Made by a program: the position numbers and the translations under genes. The notes below the pieces were generated by a model that was given only the letters and a program-made list of their open reading frames with translations, had not been told where the DNA came from and ran no database searches. Positions 18,017-26,954 of a stretch of DNA of 64,000 nt are shown here, in pieces. Every line of letters starts with the position of its first letter. Positions within the stretch are counted from its first letter, which is position 1. The stretch is taken from assembly GCF_020009625.1 (NCBI RefSeq), contig NZ_JAIHLP010000002.1, forward strand, positions 930,001-994,000, read 5' to 3'. This stretch comes from Leifsonia poae. Lineage in GTDB: Bacteria; Actinomycetota; Actinomycetes; Actinomycetales; Microbacteriaceae.

Positions 18017-18628
18017 ATGAGCGACCTCGCCGAGAACAGGCCGACCCAGCGCAGTCAGGCCAAGGCCGACCGCCGGGCGGCCCTGCTCGAAGCCGCGGCG
18101 GCCCTGTTCGCCGAGCGAGGCTTCAACGGCGTCTCGATCGAAGACCTCGGCGCTGCCGCCGGCGTCAGCGGTCCCGCGGTGTACCGCCACTTCCCGAGCA
18201 AGCAGGCGATGCTCGCCGCGCTTCTCGTCGGCGTCAGCGAGCACCTGCTCGAGGGTGGGACCGAGGTCGCCTCCGCCGCCGACGGTCCGGCCGGCGCCCT
18301 GCGCGCCCTCATCGCCTTCCATGTGGACTTCGCTCTGACCGAGCCCGATACCATCCGCGTGCAGGATCGGGATCTCGACTCGCTCTCCGAGGCCGAACGC
18401 CGCGAGGTGCGCCGGCTGCAACGCCGCTACATCGAGCTCTGGATGGAAGTGCTCGCCACCCTGCATCCCTCCCTGTCGACCGGCGAACGACGGATGCGCG
18501 TGCAGGCCGCCTTCGGTCTCATCAACTCCACTCCGCACAGCGCCCGTGTCGGCGGGACGAGCATCGACACGTCCGCGGCGCGACCGGTGCTGGAACGGAT
18601 GGCGTGGGCCGGGCTCAACGCCCACTGA
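18017..18628 (+). CDS. TetR family regulator of the leucine-catabolism block
   Basis: A 203-residue regulator with helix-turn-helix at about residues 18-62 (IEDLGAAAGVSGPAVYRHF in the recognition region). ATG 18017 is chosen because GGAG lies upstream and the longer frame from 17978 would start inside operator 2. It is divergent from the carboxyltransferase gene, the usual arrangement for a local repressor relieved by a pathway acyl-CoA. The ligand is not known from sequence. Confidence 0.87.
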   Translation: MSDLAENRPTQRSQAKADRRAALLEAAAALFAERGFNGVSIEDLGAAAGVSGPAVYRHFPSKQAMLAALLVGVSEHLLEGGTEVASAADGPAGALRALIAFHVDFALTEPDTIRVQDRDLDSLSEAERREVRRLQRRYIELWMEVLATLHPSLSTGERRMRVQAAFGLINSTPHSARVGGTSIDTSAARPVLERMAWAGLNAH

Positions 18629-18724
18629 CCCGGCACCGAACCCGGAAACATCGGCCCCTCCGACGCGTCACCGGCATGCGTTACAGTCGCAGGAAGCATC
18701 CGGCAGCACGAACGAAGGAGTGGT

Positions 18725-21334
18725 GTGGGCGATGACGCACCCCGCCTCAGGCGGCATCATCGGATTCTGAGGGCCATCGGCATCGTCGTGTGCGTGTTCC
18801 TCGTGCTCGTCGTCATCGCGGGCGGGGTCGGTGTGTGGACGGTGATGCGCTCCTTCCCGCAGACCTCCGGGACCATCGACATCGCCGGCCTCGACCAGCC
18901 GGTCACGGTCACCCGCGACGAGGCGGGCATCCCCCAGATCGAGGCGTCGACCGCCGACGACCTGTTCCGCGCCCAAGGTTTCGTTCACGCCCAGGACAGG
19001 TTCTGGGAGATGGACTTCCGCCGTCATGTCACAGCGGGCCGTCTCTCCGAACTCTTCGGCGCGAGCCAGGTTCCGACCGACACCTTCATCCGTACCCTCG
19101 GCTGGCGGGAGGTCGCCGAGCAGGAGGTCAAGGCCCTCGACAAGACCTCGCTCCGCTACTACCAGGACTACGCCGACGGCGTGAACGCCTACCTCGCGAC
19201 CCACAAGGGTGCGGAGCTCTCGTTGGAGTACGCCGTGCTGGGAATCCAGAACCCCGGCTACTCCCCCGAACCGTGGACCCCGGCCGACTCGGTCGCGTGG
19301 CTCAAGGCCATGGCATGGGATCTTCGATCGAACCTCGAAGACGAGATCGACCGGGCGTTGCTGTCCACGAAACTCACGGCCGCGCAGATCGCCGAACTGC
19401 ATCCCGCCTACCCCTACTCCGAGCATCCCACCATCACGGCCGCCGGCGGCGGCTCGACCGGCACGACCACCCCGGATGCCGTCTCCGCGGCCACCGAGCC
19501 GGCCTCCGCCACGGCTTCCGACTCCGCGGCCGAGCCGGCGGGCGACCCCCGCTACACGGCTGCGCTCACCCAGCTGGCCTCGTCGCTCGACGGCCTGCCC
19601 ACCCTCATCGGCCCGGCCGGCAGCGACATCGGCTCGAACTCCTGGGTCGTCTCGGGCGCGCTGACCGCAAGCGGAAAGCCCCTCCTGGCCAACGACCCGC
19701 ACCTCGGGGCCACCATGCCATCGGTCTGGTACCAGGTCGGATTGCACTGCCGAGTGGTCGGGCCCGATTGCCCGTTCGACGTGGCCGGTTTCAGCTTCTC
19801 CGGCCTGCCCGGCGTGGTCATCGGCCACAACAACCGCGTCGCCTGGGGGTTCACCAACCTCGGGCCCGACGTGGCCGACCTCTACGAGGAGAAGGTCACC
19901 GGGAACACCTACGAATACGACGGCAAACAGCTGCCGCTCACCCTGCGCACAGAGACGATCACGGTCGCCGGCGGAAAACCGGTGCACCTCACCGTGCGTT
20001 CCACGCGCCACGGTCCGATCATCACCGACCTGAGCGATGGGTACGCCACCATCGCGAAAGACCAGGCCGGCAAGCTGGGCGTGCCCGCGCAGCAGTACCA
20101 GCTCTCTCTGCAGTGGACGGCTCTCACCCCCGGTCCGACGGCCGGGGCCATTTTCGCCCTCGACACAGCGCAGAATTGGCAGCAGTTCCGCGCGGCGGCC
20201 CAGAACTTCCAAGTCCCCTCGCAGAACCTCGTCTATGCGGATGTGGACGGCAACATCGGATACCAGGCCCCCGGCCTCATTCCCGTCCGGGCCTCCGGCG
20301 ACGGAACGATGCCGGTTCCGGGCTGGACGAGCTCCTTCGGCTGGACCGGCTACATTCCGTTCGACGACCTCCCATCGACGTACAACCCGCCGAGCGGATA
20401 CATCGTGACGGCCAACAACGCCGCCGTCGGGCCCACGTTCCCCGATCTGATCACAAAAGACTGGGACTACGGTTTCAGGGCCAACGAGATCGAATTGCGG
20501 CTGAAGGCCCTCATCGACGCCGGCACGAAGATCACGGCCGGCGACTTCTCCGCCATCCAGGCCGACAAGTACAACGCCAACGCCGCCTCGCTCGCCCCGC
20601 TGCTCGTCACGATCGGGGGCAAAGAAGACGAGAACTCCGGCGCATACAAGGCCGCCCGACTCCTCGCCGGCTGGAACTATCACGACGACGCGAACAGCGC
20701 GGCCGCCGCCTTCTTCAATGTCTTCTGGCGCACCTTGCTCGCCGACGCGTTCGGCCGGAAACTACCGGCCTCGGCGCCGCCGACCGGGGGCGACCGCTGG
20801 TTCCAGGTGGTGCAGACCCTGTCGAAAGACGAATACTCCCCCTGGTGGACCGACAAGAAGCTCGACCTCAACGACCGTGATCAGATGTTCGCCTACGCCG
20901 CCGACCAGGCCTGGAAAGAGGCGGGCACGCTCATGGGTGGTGACGCGAATAAGTGGCGGTGGGACAGCATCCACACCCTCACCCTCACGAACGCGAGTTT
21001 CGGCGTCTCGGGTATCGGGCCGATCGAATGGTTGTTCAATCGCGGTCCGTACCCGGTCGGCGGCGGGTCCAGCGTCGTGGATGCGATCGGCTGGGATGCG
21101 TCGGTCGGCTATCAGGTGGACTGGCTGCCCTCGATGCGTCAGGTGATCGACCTCAGCGACTTCGACAAGAGCACCTGGGTCAACCTGACCGGCGCATCCG
21201 GTCACGCTTTCAACGCCAACTACACGGACCAGACGCCGCTCTGGCAGCAGAACAAGACGCGCCCGTGGCCGTTCAGCGCGAAAGTCGTCACGGCAGCGGC
21301 GCAGCAGACGCTCACCCTGCGCCCCACCGGTTAG
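18725..21334 (+). CDS. Penicillin acylase (S45) family amidohydrolase
   Basis: An 869-residue N-terminal nucleophile hydrolase precursor. A membrane segment at about residues 18-40 suggests membrane attachment or export. The family signature SNSW at 304-307 sets Ser304 as the predicted nucleophile exposed by cleavage after Gly303. A low-complexity Gly/Thr/Ala/Ser linker at about 240-273 precedes it and probably belongs to the removed spacer. Members cleave amide bonds in beta-lactams, acyl-homoserine lactones and similar compounds; the substrate here is not predictable. GTG 18725 has AAGGAG upstream. Confidence 0.9.
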   Translation: MGDDAPRLRRHHRILRAIGIVVCVFLVLVVIAGGVGVWTVMRSFPQTSGTIDIAGLDQPVTVTRDEAGIPQIEASTADDLFRAQGFVHAQDRFWEMDFRRHVTAGRLSELFGASQVPTDTFIRTLGWREVAEQEVKALDKTSLRYYQDYADGVNAYLATHKGAELSLEYAVLGIQNPGYSPEPWTPADSVAWLKAMAWDLRSNLEDEIDRALLSTKLTAAQIAELHPAYPYSEHPTITAAGGGSTGTTTPDAVSAATEPASATASDSAAEPAGDPRYTAALTQLASSLDGLPTLIGPAGSDIGSNSWVVSGALTASGKPLLANDPHLGATMPSVWYQVGLHCRVVGPDCPFDVAGFSFSGLPGVVIGHNNRVAWGFTNLGPDVADLYEEKVTGNTYEYDGKQLPLTLRTETITVAGGKPVHLTVRSTRHGPIITDLSDGYATIAKDQAGKLGVPAQQYQLSLQWTALTPGPTAGAIFALDTAQNWQQFRAAAQNFQVPSQNLVYADVDGNIGYQAPGLIPVRASGDGTMPVPGWTSSFGWTGYIPFDDLPSTYNPPSGYIVTANNAAVGPTFPDLITKDWDYGFRANEIELRLKALIDAGTKITAGDFSAIQADKYNANAASLAPLLVTIGGKEDENSGAYKAARLLAGWNYHDDANSAAAAFFNVFWRTLLADAFGRKLPASAPPTGGDRWFQVVQTLSKDEYSPWWTDKKLDLNDRDQMFAYAADQAWKEAGTLMGGDANKWRWDSIHTLTLTNASFGVSGIGPIEWLFNRGPYPVGGGSSVVDAIGWDASVGYQVDWLPSMRQVIDLSDFDKSTWVNLTGASGHAFNANYTDQTPLWQQNKTRPWPFSAKVVTAAAQQTLTLRPTG

Positions 21335-21399
21335 CCGGGCCCGCGCCGCCGAGACGACAGCGGCGCCACCGCCGCCGCTCTTCGGCAGCGCAGACGATC

Positions 21400-22713
21400 T
21401 CAGCGGCCGGAAGGCCAGTGGCGCTCGGGGCTGCCGACGTACAGCTGCTGCGGGCGACCGATCTTGGTGAGCGTGTCGGTGTTCATCTCGCGCCAGTGCG
21501 CGATCCAGCCGGGAAGCCGGCCGATGGCGAACAGCACCGTGAACATGCGCGTCGGGAAACCCATCGCCTTGTAGATGACACCGGTGTAGAAATCCACGTT
21601 CGGGTACAGCTTGCGGTCGATGAAGTACTGGTCGGCCAGAGCGACCTCTTCGAGCTCTTTGGCGATGTCGAGCAGCGGGTCGTGCACGCCGAGGGCGGCG
21701 AGCACCTCGTCGGCGCTCTCTTTCACGAGGCGGGCGCGGGGGTCGAAGTTCTTGTAGACGCGGTGCCCGAAGCCCATCAGCTTCACGCCCTCTTCTTTGT
21801 TCTTCACGCGCTCGACGAACTTCTGCACGCTCTCGCCGGAGTCGCGGATGCCCGCGAGCATGTCGAGCACAGCCTCGTTGGCTCCGCCGTGCAGCGGACC
21901 GTAGAGGGCGTTGATGCCGGCCGAGACCGAGGCGAATAGGTTGGCCTGCGTGGAGCCGACGAGCCGCACAGTCGAGGTCGAAGCGTTCTGCTCGTGGTCT
22001 TCGTGCAGGATGAGCAGCCGCTCCAGGGCCTTCGACAGCACCGGGTTCACTTCGTACGGCTCGGCCATCGTGCCGAAGTTGAGACGCAGGAAGTTGTCGA
22101 CGAAGCTCAGCGAATTGTCCGGATACAGGAACGCCTGCCCGAGGCTCTTCTTGTGCGCATAGGCCGCGATCACGGGCAGTTTGGCCAGCAGCCGGATCGT
22201 CGACAACTCGATCTGCTCGGGATCGTGCACGCTCAGCGAGTCCTGGTAGAAGGTCGACAGTGCCGAGACGGCACTCGAGAGCACCGACATGGGGTGCGCG
22301 TCGTGCGGCAGAGCACTGAAGAAGCGACGGAGGTCTTCATGCAGCAGCGTGTGGCGACGGATGCGCTCGTCGAAGTCGGCGAGTTCGGTCGGCGTCGGCA
22401 GGTTGCCGTAGATGAGCAGCCAGGCCACCTCGAGGAAGGTGGAGTTCTGGGCAACCTCTTCGATCGGGTAGCCGCGGTAACGCAGGATGCCCGCATCGCC
22501 GTCGATGTAGGTGATGGCCGACTTGGTGGCCGCCGTGTTGACGAATCCATAGTCGAGGCTGGTGAAGCCCGTCTGCCTGGTGAGCGTCGAGAAGTCGATG
22601 CTCGACGCCCCTGTGGCGCTCGGCAGAACAGGGAATTCGGCAGAACCACCCGGGTAGTTCAGGGTGGCTTTCTGGGCCTCTCCCTGTGCCTTCTCGGTGC
22701 CGGGTCCGCTCAC
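21400..22713 (-). CDS. gltA: Citrate synthase
   Basis: A 437-residue type II citrate synthase joining acetyl-CoA and oxaloacetate. LHEDHEQNASTSTVR, YGPLHGGANEAVLDML and GFGHRVYKNFDPRAR contain the active-site His and Asp region. The length matches the hexameric bacterial form. GTG 22713 has AGGAGG 4 bases upstream. It is convergent with the acylase gene and follows dapC on the same strand after a 123-base gap. Confidence 0.95.
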   Translation of the reverse strand: MSGPGTEKAQGEAQKATLNYPGGSAEFPVLPSATGASSIDFSTLTRQTGFTSLDYGFVNTAATKSAITYIDGDAGILRYRGYPIEEVAQNSTFLEVAWLLIYGNLPTPTELADFDERIRRHTLLHEDLRRFFSALPHDAHPMSVLSSAVSALSTFYQDSLSVHDPEQIELSTIRLLAKLPVIAAYAHKKSLGQAFLYPDNSLSFVDNFLRLNFGTMAEPYEVNPVLSKALERLLILHEDHEQNASTSTVRLVGSTQANLFASVSAGINALYGPLHGGANEAVLDMLAGIRDSGESVQKFVERVKNKEEGVKLMGFGHRVYKNFDPRARLVKESADEVLAALGVHDPLLDIAKELEEVALADQYFIDRKLYPNVDFYTGVIYKAMGFPTRMFTVLFAIGRLPGWIAHWREMNTDTLTKIGRPQQLYVGSPERHWPSGR

Positions 22714-22836
22714 AACGCCTCCTGGGTAGTGGGGTGATCGCGCGCCGATTGTGGCAGCGCTGCAAAAAGTCGTGCGGCTACAGCCTAACGAACGCTCCGA
22801 GCAACTGTCGCATCCCGCAAAAGGGCCGGGCGACTC

Positions 22837-23955
22837 TTAGAGGGTGTCTCCAAAGTTGCGCAACCGATCGGCCGCGACTGCGATCCGTTCGTCGGTCGCG
22901 GTCAGCGAAAGACGCACATGCTGCGGGTTGTCGTCGCCGTAGAAGACGCCGGGACCGGCCAGAATGCCGAGGTCCGCGAGCCGGCCGATGCTCTCCCAGG
23001 CGTCACGACCTTCCGTCGCCCACAGGTAGAGGCCGGCCTCGCTGTCGTCGACCCGGAATCCTGCGGCTTCGATCGCAGGTTTGAGCACGCCGCGCCGCGC
23101 CCGGTAGCGCTCCCGTTGCTCCGCGACATGCCCGTCGTCGCCGAGTGCGACGACCATCGCGGCCTGCAGCGGCCCCGGCACCATGAGACCGGCATGTTTG
23201 CGCACCGTCAGCAGACGGCCGATCACGGTGCGGCATCCGGCCACGAACGCCGCCCGATATCCGGCGAGGTTCGACTGTTTGCTCAGCGAGTAGACCGCGA
23301 TGATGTTCCGCCGATCGTCGCCGATCACCCGGGGGTCGAGCACGCTCGGGATGCGCTCGGCATCCCAGGGTGCCTCCCAACCGAGCTCGGCGTAGCACTC
23401 GTCGCTGGCGACGACGGCACCGAGCTCCCGGGCCCGCTCGACCGCCGCGCGAAGCGCGGAGACGTCGAGGACCCGCCCATTGGGGTTGCCCGGGCTGTTC
23501 AGCCAGACGAGTCGCGTGTTCGCCGGCCAGTCGGCCGGGTCGTCACTCGCGACGGCCTCGGCGCCGGCGAGGGCCGCACCGATGGCGTAGGTGGGGTATG
23601 CGGCACGCGGATGCACGACGGCATCGCCCTCGCCGAGACCGAGCATGAACGGCAGGAACGCCACGAGCTCTTTCGAACCGATGGTGGGGAGCACGTTGTC
23701 GACGGTGAGTCCCGGCACGCCACGGCGGCGGTCGAACCACTCGACGATCGCCTCGCGCAGGGCGGGCGTGCCGACGGTCTGCGGATAGGCGTGAGCATCC
23801 GTGGCCGCGGCCAGCGCTTCACGGATGAGGGCGGGCGTCGAATCCACCGGCGAACCGATGGAGAGGTCGACGACGCCGTCAGGGTGGGCACGCGCACGCG
23901 CCGCGTAGGGCGCCATCAGGTCCCACGGGTATTCCGGGAGGTCTCCGAGTGCCAT
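22837..23955 (-). CDS. dapC: N-succinyldiaminopimelate aminotransferase
   Basis: A 372-residue class I/II PLP aminotransferase that forms N-succinyl-diaminopimelate in lysine synthesis. The PLP lysine lies in SLSKQSNLAGYRAAFVAG, characteristic of actinobacterial DapC, and WLNSPGNPNG carries the aspartate-site residues. It starts 4 bases after the ferredoxin stop, and the fdxA-dapC pairing is widespread in actinobacteria. Confidence 0.92.
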   Translation of the reverse strand: MALGDLPEYPWDLMAPYAARARAHPDGVVDLSIGSPVDSTPALIREALAAATDAHAYPQTVGTPALREAIVEWFDRRRGVPGLTVDNVLPTIGSKELVAFLPFMLGLGEGDAVVHPRAAYPTYAIGAALAGAEAVASDDPADWPANTRLVWLNSPGNPNGRVLDVSALRAAVERARELGAVVASDECYAELGWEAPWDAERIPSVLDPRVIGDDRRNIIAVYSLSKQSNLAGYRAAFVAGCRTVIGRLLTVRKHAGLMVPGPLQAAMVVALGDDGHVAEQRERYRARRGVLKPAIEAAGFRVDDSEAGLYLWATEGRDAWESIGRLADLGILAGPGVFYGDDNPQHVRLSLTATDERIAVAADRLRNFGDTL

Positions 23956-23959
23956 CGGC

Positions 23960-24280
23960 TCAGTGGACCTGGGGAGGGAGCGCAGCGATCACGGGGTGGT
24001 CTTTGGCGATCACGCCGACCTTCGCCGCACCACCAGGCGACCCCACATCATCGAAGAACTCCACATTCGCCCGATAATAATCCGCCCACTTCTCCGGAAG
24101 ATCATCCTCGTAATAGATCGCCTCCACCGGACACACCGGCTCACACGCCCCACAATCCACACACTCATCCGGATGAATGTACAGCGACCGCTCCCCCTCA
24201 TAAATGCAATCAACCGGACACTCATCAATACACGCCCGATCCTTCACATCCACACACGGAAGCGCGATCACATAGGTCAC
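23960..24280 (-). CDS. fdxA: 7Fe ferredoxin
   Basis: A 106-residue small electron carrier. Eight cysteines are at 9, 17, 21, 25, 40, 43, 46 and 50. By family precedent 9, 17 and 50 would hold a [3Fe-4S] cluster, 21, 40, 43 and 46 a [4Fe-4S] cluster, and Cys25 would be the non-ligand. The codon use is odd: from the GTG start to about codon 80 it favours T-ending codons (TGT, GAT, TAT, ATT), then returns to C-ending codons in the last ~25 codons. The G+C content of this part is near 55-60%, below its neighbours. dapC follows by 4 bases. Confidence 0.94.
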   Translation of the reverse strand: MTYVIALPCVDVKDRACIDECPVDCIYEGERSLYIHPDECVDCGACEPVCPVEAIYYEDDLPEKWADYYRANVEFFDDVGSPGGAAKVGVIAKDHPVIAALPPQVH

Positions 24281-24317
24281 GGTGCAGGGTTTCCCTTCGG
24301 AGTATTTGCCCTCTAGC

Positions 24318-24707
24318 TTAGGCCGTCTCCGCCGGGTGAACCGGACCGCGGGAGCGGCTCAGATCGGGCCACGCCATCACCACCGCCGCGATGAGAATCG
24401 GCCCGACCACCCAGATCTGACCCGGCAGATCGTTGAGGATGAACACCGACCCGCCCGCGCTCTGCTGAGAGAACAGCACGATAACGCCGATCGTGCCGAC
24501 GGCCGCGATCAGGGCAGGGATGCGGCTTCGCGCGAGCAGGCGCAGCCCGGCCAGCACCGCGGCGAACGCCACGAGGGCCGCCACGAGACCCCAGGGGATC
24601 ACCAACCCCCCGATCCGCCAGCTCGACTGGTGTGCGATGGTGCCGACGGCGCCGACAACGACGCCGACAACGAACAACAGCAGTGAGTTCACGATCCGGC
24701 TGAGCAT
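24318..24707 (-). CDS. Small membrane protein of unknown function (possibly DUF6113)
   Basis: A 129-residue protein with four predicted membrane segments (about residues 5-24, 36-58, 64-81 and 91-112) and short loops. I do not recognise a catalytic motif. Its position just upstream of fdxA-dapC is reminiscent of DUF6113 proteins in other actinobacteria, but that family assignment is from memory. It is separated from fdxA by 37 bases and is probably in the same transcription unit. Confidence 0.65.
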   Translation of the reverse strand: MLSRIVNSLLLFVVGVVVGAVGTIAHQSSWRIGGLVIPWGLVAALVAFAAVLAGLRLLARSRIPALIAAVGTIGVIVLFSQQSAGGSVFILNDLPGQIWVVGPILIAAVVMAWPDLSRSRGPVHPAETA

Positions 24708-24777
24708 CCTCCGATGCTAACCGACCGGTCCCGGTCCGCACCTGGACAGCGGCCGGGAGCACAGCTAGAGTCATTTC

Positions 24778-24795
24778 GGTAAGGTTAGCCTTACC
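24778..24795. promoter_or_regulatory. DtxR/IdeR-type iron box
   Basis: GGTAAGGTTAGCCTTACC has 7-base arms GGTAAGG/CCTTACC around TTAG, resembling the actinobacterial iron-repressor site (core TTAGGTTAGSCTAACCTAA). It lies 35 bases before the efeU start, where a bound iron-loaded repressor would block transcription. The match and the iron-uptake genes support each other. Confidence 0.8.
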
Positions 24796-24829
24796 AACCT
24801 CTCCCCCCACTCGCACCCGAAAGACGCCT

Positions 24830-25744
24830 GTGCTCGCCAACTATCTGATCGGCCTCCGCGAAGGCATCGAAGCGTCCCTCGTCGTCGGCATCCTGGTCGC
24901 CTACATCGTCAAGATCGGACGGACCGACGTCCTGCGCAAGCTCTGGCTCGGTGTGGGGGCCGCGGTCGTGATCCCGCTCGGGGTCGGCGCCCTCCTCACC
25001 TGGGGTCCGTACGGCTTGAACTTCCAAGCGCAGGAGATCATCGGCGGCGGGCTCTCGCTGGTGGCCGTCGGCTTCGTCACCTGGATGATCTTCTGGATGG
25101 GTAAGACCGCTCGCACGATGAAGAACACGCTGCACAGCCGCCTCGACTCGGCACTGGTCGGCGCCGGCTGGGGGGTCGTGGTGCTGGCGATGCTGAGCGT
25201 CGGGCGCGAAGGGCTCGAGACCGCACTGTTCGTCTGGGCCACGGTCGCCTCGGTCGGCGGCAGCTGGGAACCGGCGGTCGGCGCACTGCTGGGCATCCTC
25301 ACCGCCGTGGTGCTGGGCTTCCTGCTGTACCGCGGCTTCGTCAAGATCAACCTCGGTAAGTTCTTCACCTGGACGGGCGCGTTCCTCATCCTCGTCGCCG
25401 GCGGCGTCCTCGCCTACGGGATCGGCGACCTGCAGGAGGCCGGCGTCCTGCCCGGCGCCGGCGTGCACGCATACAACATCAGCGGGATCATCCCCGCCTC
25501 CAGCTGGTACGGAACCGTGCTGCAGGGGATCGTGAACTTCAATCCCTCGCCAACCTGGCTGCAAGTGGCCGGCTGGGTCGTCTACATCGCCGTCGTCTCG
25601 CTCTTCTATCTCCGCCAGCACCGTTCCGGCTCGCGCGGGCACGCCCGCACGACCGACGAACCCGCGGCCGCGACGGAAACGCCCGCCACTGCGGTCGCTC
25701 CTGCCACCACGGCGACACCGGCGCACCGGCCCGTCGCCAACTGA
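24830..25744 (+). CDS. efeU: Ferrous/ferric iron permease EfeU (FTR1 family)
   Basis: A 304-residue membrane permease with seven hydrophobic segments. Two REGxE iron motifs are visible: REGIEASL at about 9-16 and REGLETALF at about 125-133, each expected within a helix. The cytoplasmic C-terminus is Ala/Thr-rich. GTG 24830 opens the gene. efeO starts 31 bases later. The iron box upstream predicts expression under iron limitation. Confidence 0.93.
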   Translation: MLANYLIGLREGIEASLVVGILVAYIVKIGRTDVLRKLWLGVGAAVVIPLGVGALLTWGPYGLNFQAQEIIGGGLSLVAVGFVTWMIFWMGKTARTMKNTLHSRLDSALVGAGWGVVVLAMLSVGREGLETALFVWATVASVGGSWEPAVGALLGILTAVVLGFLLYRGFVKINLGKFFTWTGAFLILVAGGVLAYGIGDLQEAGVLPGAGVHAYNISGIIPASSWYGTVLQGIVNFNPSPTWLQVAGWVVYIAVVSLFYLRQHRSGSRGHARTTDEPAAATETPATAVAPATTATPAHRPVAN

Positions 25745-25775
25745 GCCCTCACTCCCGCCGAAAGAAAGCACAGCC

Positions 25776-26945
25776 ATGTCTAGAACCCGTTCCCTCGGCG
25801 CCCTCGCCGGCGCCGTGACCGTCGCTCTCGCGCTCAGCGGATGCGTCCCCAACAATGCCGCCGCCGACGGCGAGGCGCTCTCGGTCACTCTGAACGACGA
25901 GAAGTGCACCGTGTCGGCGGACACCACGCCGAGCGGGGCGGTCACCTTCCAGGTGACCAACACGGGGTCCGACGTCAATGAGTTCGAAGTCCTCGCCGAA
26001 GACAAGCTTCGGATCGCCGGCGAGAAGGAGAACATCGGCCCGGGCACCACCGTCAACTACGTCGTGCAGCTGCCCGAGGGCTCGTACTACACCGCGTGCA
26101 AGAAGGGCATGGTCGGAAGCCCGACATCCCTCATGCCGTTCACCGTGACGAAGGGCAAGGCGGCGACCTCCAACGCGAGCGAGAGCAAGCAGGTGTCGCA
26201 GGCGGTCACCAACTACATCTCGTACATCAAAGACCAGAGCGGCCAGCTGCTCGCAGCGACCCAGGCGTTCGCGAAGGTCTATGAGGCCGGCGACGATACG
26301 GCCGCCCGCGCGCAGTACCCGGCCGCCCGCGCCTTCTACGAGCGCATCGAGCCGACGGCCGAGCAGTTCGGCGACATCGACCCCGCCCTCGACCTGCGCG
26401 AGGCCGACCTCGAGAGCGGTCAGACCTGGACGGGCTGGCACCGCATCGAGAAGGACCTCTGGGCGCCCGCCGGCTTCACCCCCTCGGATGCCGCCGGCCG
26501 CACGCAGCTCGGCGACCGGCTCGTCGCCGACACCCAACGGCTCTACGATCTCGTATACGCGAAGAACTTCACCCTCACCATCGACCAGATCTCCAACGGC
26601 GCGATCGGCCTGATGGAGGAGGTCTCGCGGAGCAAGATCACCGGCGAGGAGGAGACCTTCTCGCACACCGACCTCTGGGACTTCCAGGCCAACGTCGAGG
26701 GCGCGAACGTCGCATACGGTATCGTGCGCGACATCGCCGACGGTAAGAGCGAGAACGGCAAGCAGATCGTGAAGAAGCTCGACACCGAGTTCGCCGCCAT
26801 CCAGAAGCTGCTCGATGGCTATACGTCGGGCACCGGGTTCGTCAGCTACACCGAGCTGTCCACCGCACAGGTGAAACAGCTCTCCGACGAGGTGAACGCC
26901 CTGAGCGAGCCGCTCAGCCAGCTCACGTCCATCATCGTCAAATAG
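25776..26945 (+). CDS. efeO: Iron uptake lipoprotein EfeO
   Basis: A 389-residue extracytoplasmic iron-binding component. The signal peptide ends in ALSGC with the lipid-anchor Cys23. A cupredoxin-like domain spans about 33-125, and a C-terminal M75 imelysin-like domain contains the WHRIEKDLW (HxxE) metal motif near residue 223. It would bind iron outside the cell and pass it to EfeU. efeB follows by 9 bases. Confidence 0.92.
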   Translation: MSRTRSLGALAGAVTVALALSGCVPNNAAADGEALSVTLNDEKCTVSADTTPSGAVTFQVTNTGSDVNEFEVLAEDKLRIAGEKENIGPGTTVNYVVQLPEGSYYTACKKGMVGSPTSLMPFTVTKGKAATSNASESKQVSQAVTNYISYIKDQSGQLLAATQAFAKVYEAGDDTAARAQYPAARAFYERIEPTAEQFGDIDPALDLREADLESGQTWTGWHRIEKDLWAPAGFTPSDAAGRTQLGDRLVADTQRLYDLVYAKNFTLTIDQISNGAIGLMEEVSRSKITGEEETFSHTDLWDFQANVEGANVAYGIVRDIADGKSENGKQIVKKLDTEFAAIQKLLDGYTSGTGFVSYTELSTAQVKQLSDEVNALSEPLSQLTSIIVK

Positions 26946-26954
26946 GCTCCCCGA

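Noticed and set aside
22918..24321. A 467-codon plus-strand frame over dapC and fdxA
   Set aside because: Its C-terminal His/Pro/Thr-rich stretch is the antisense of the T-rich fdxA codons, not a real protein.
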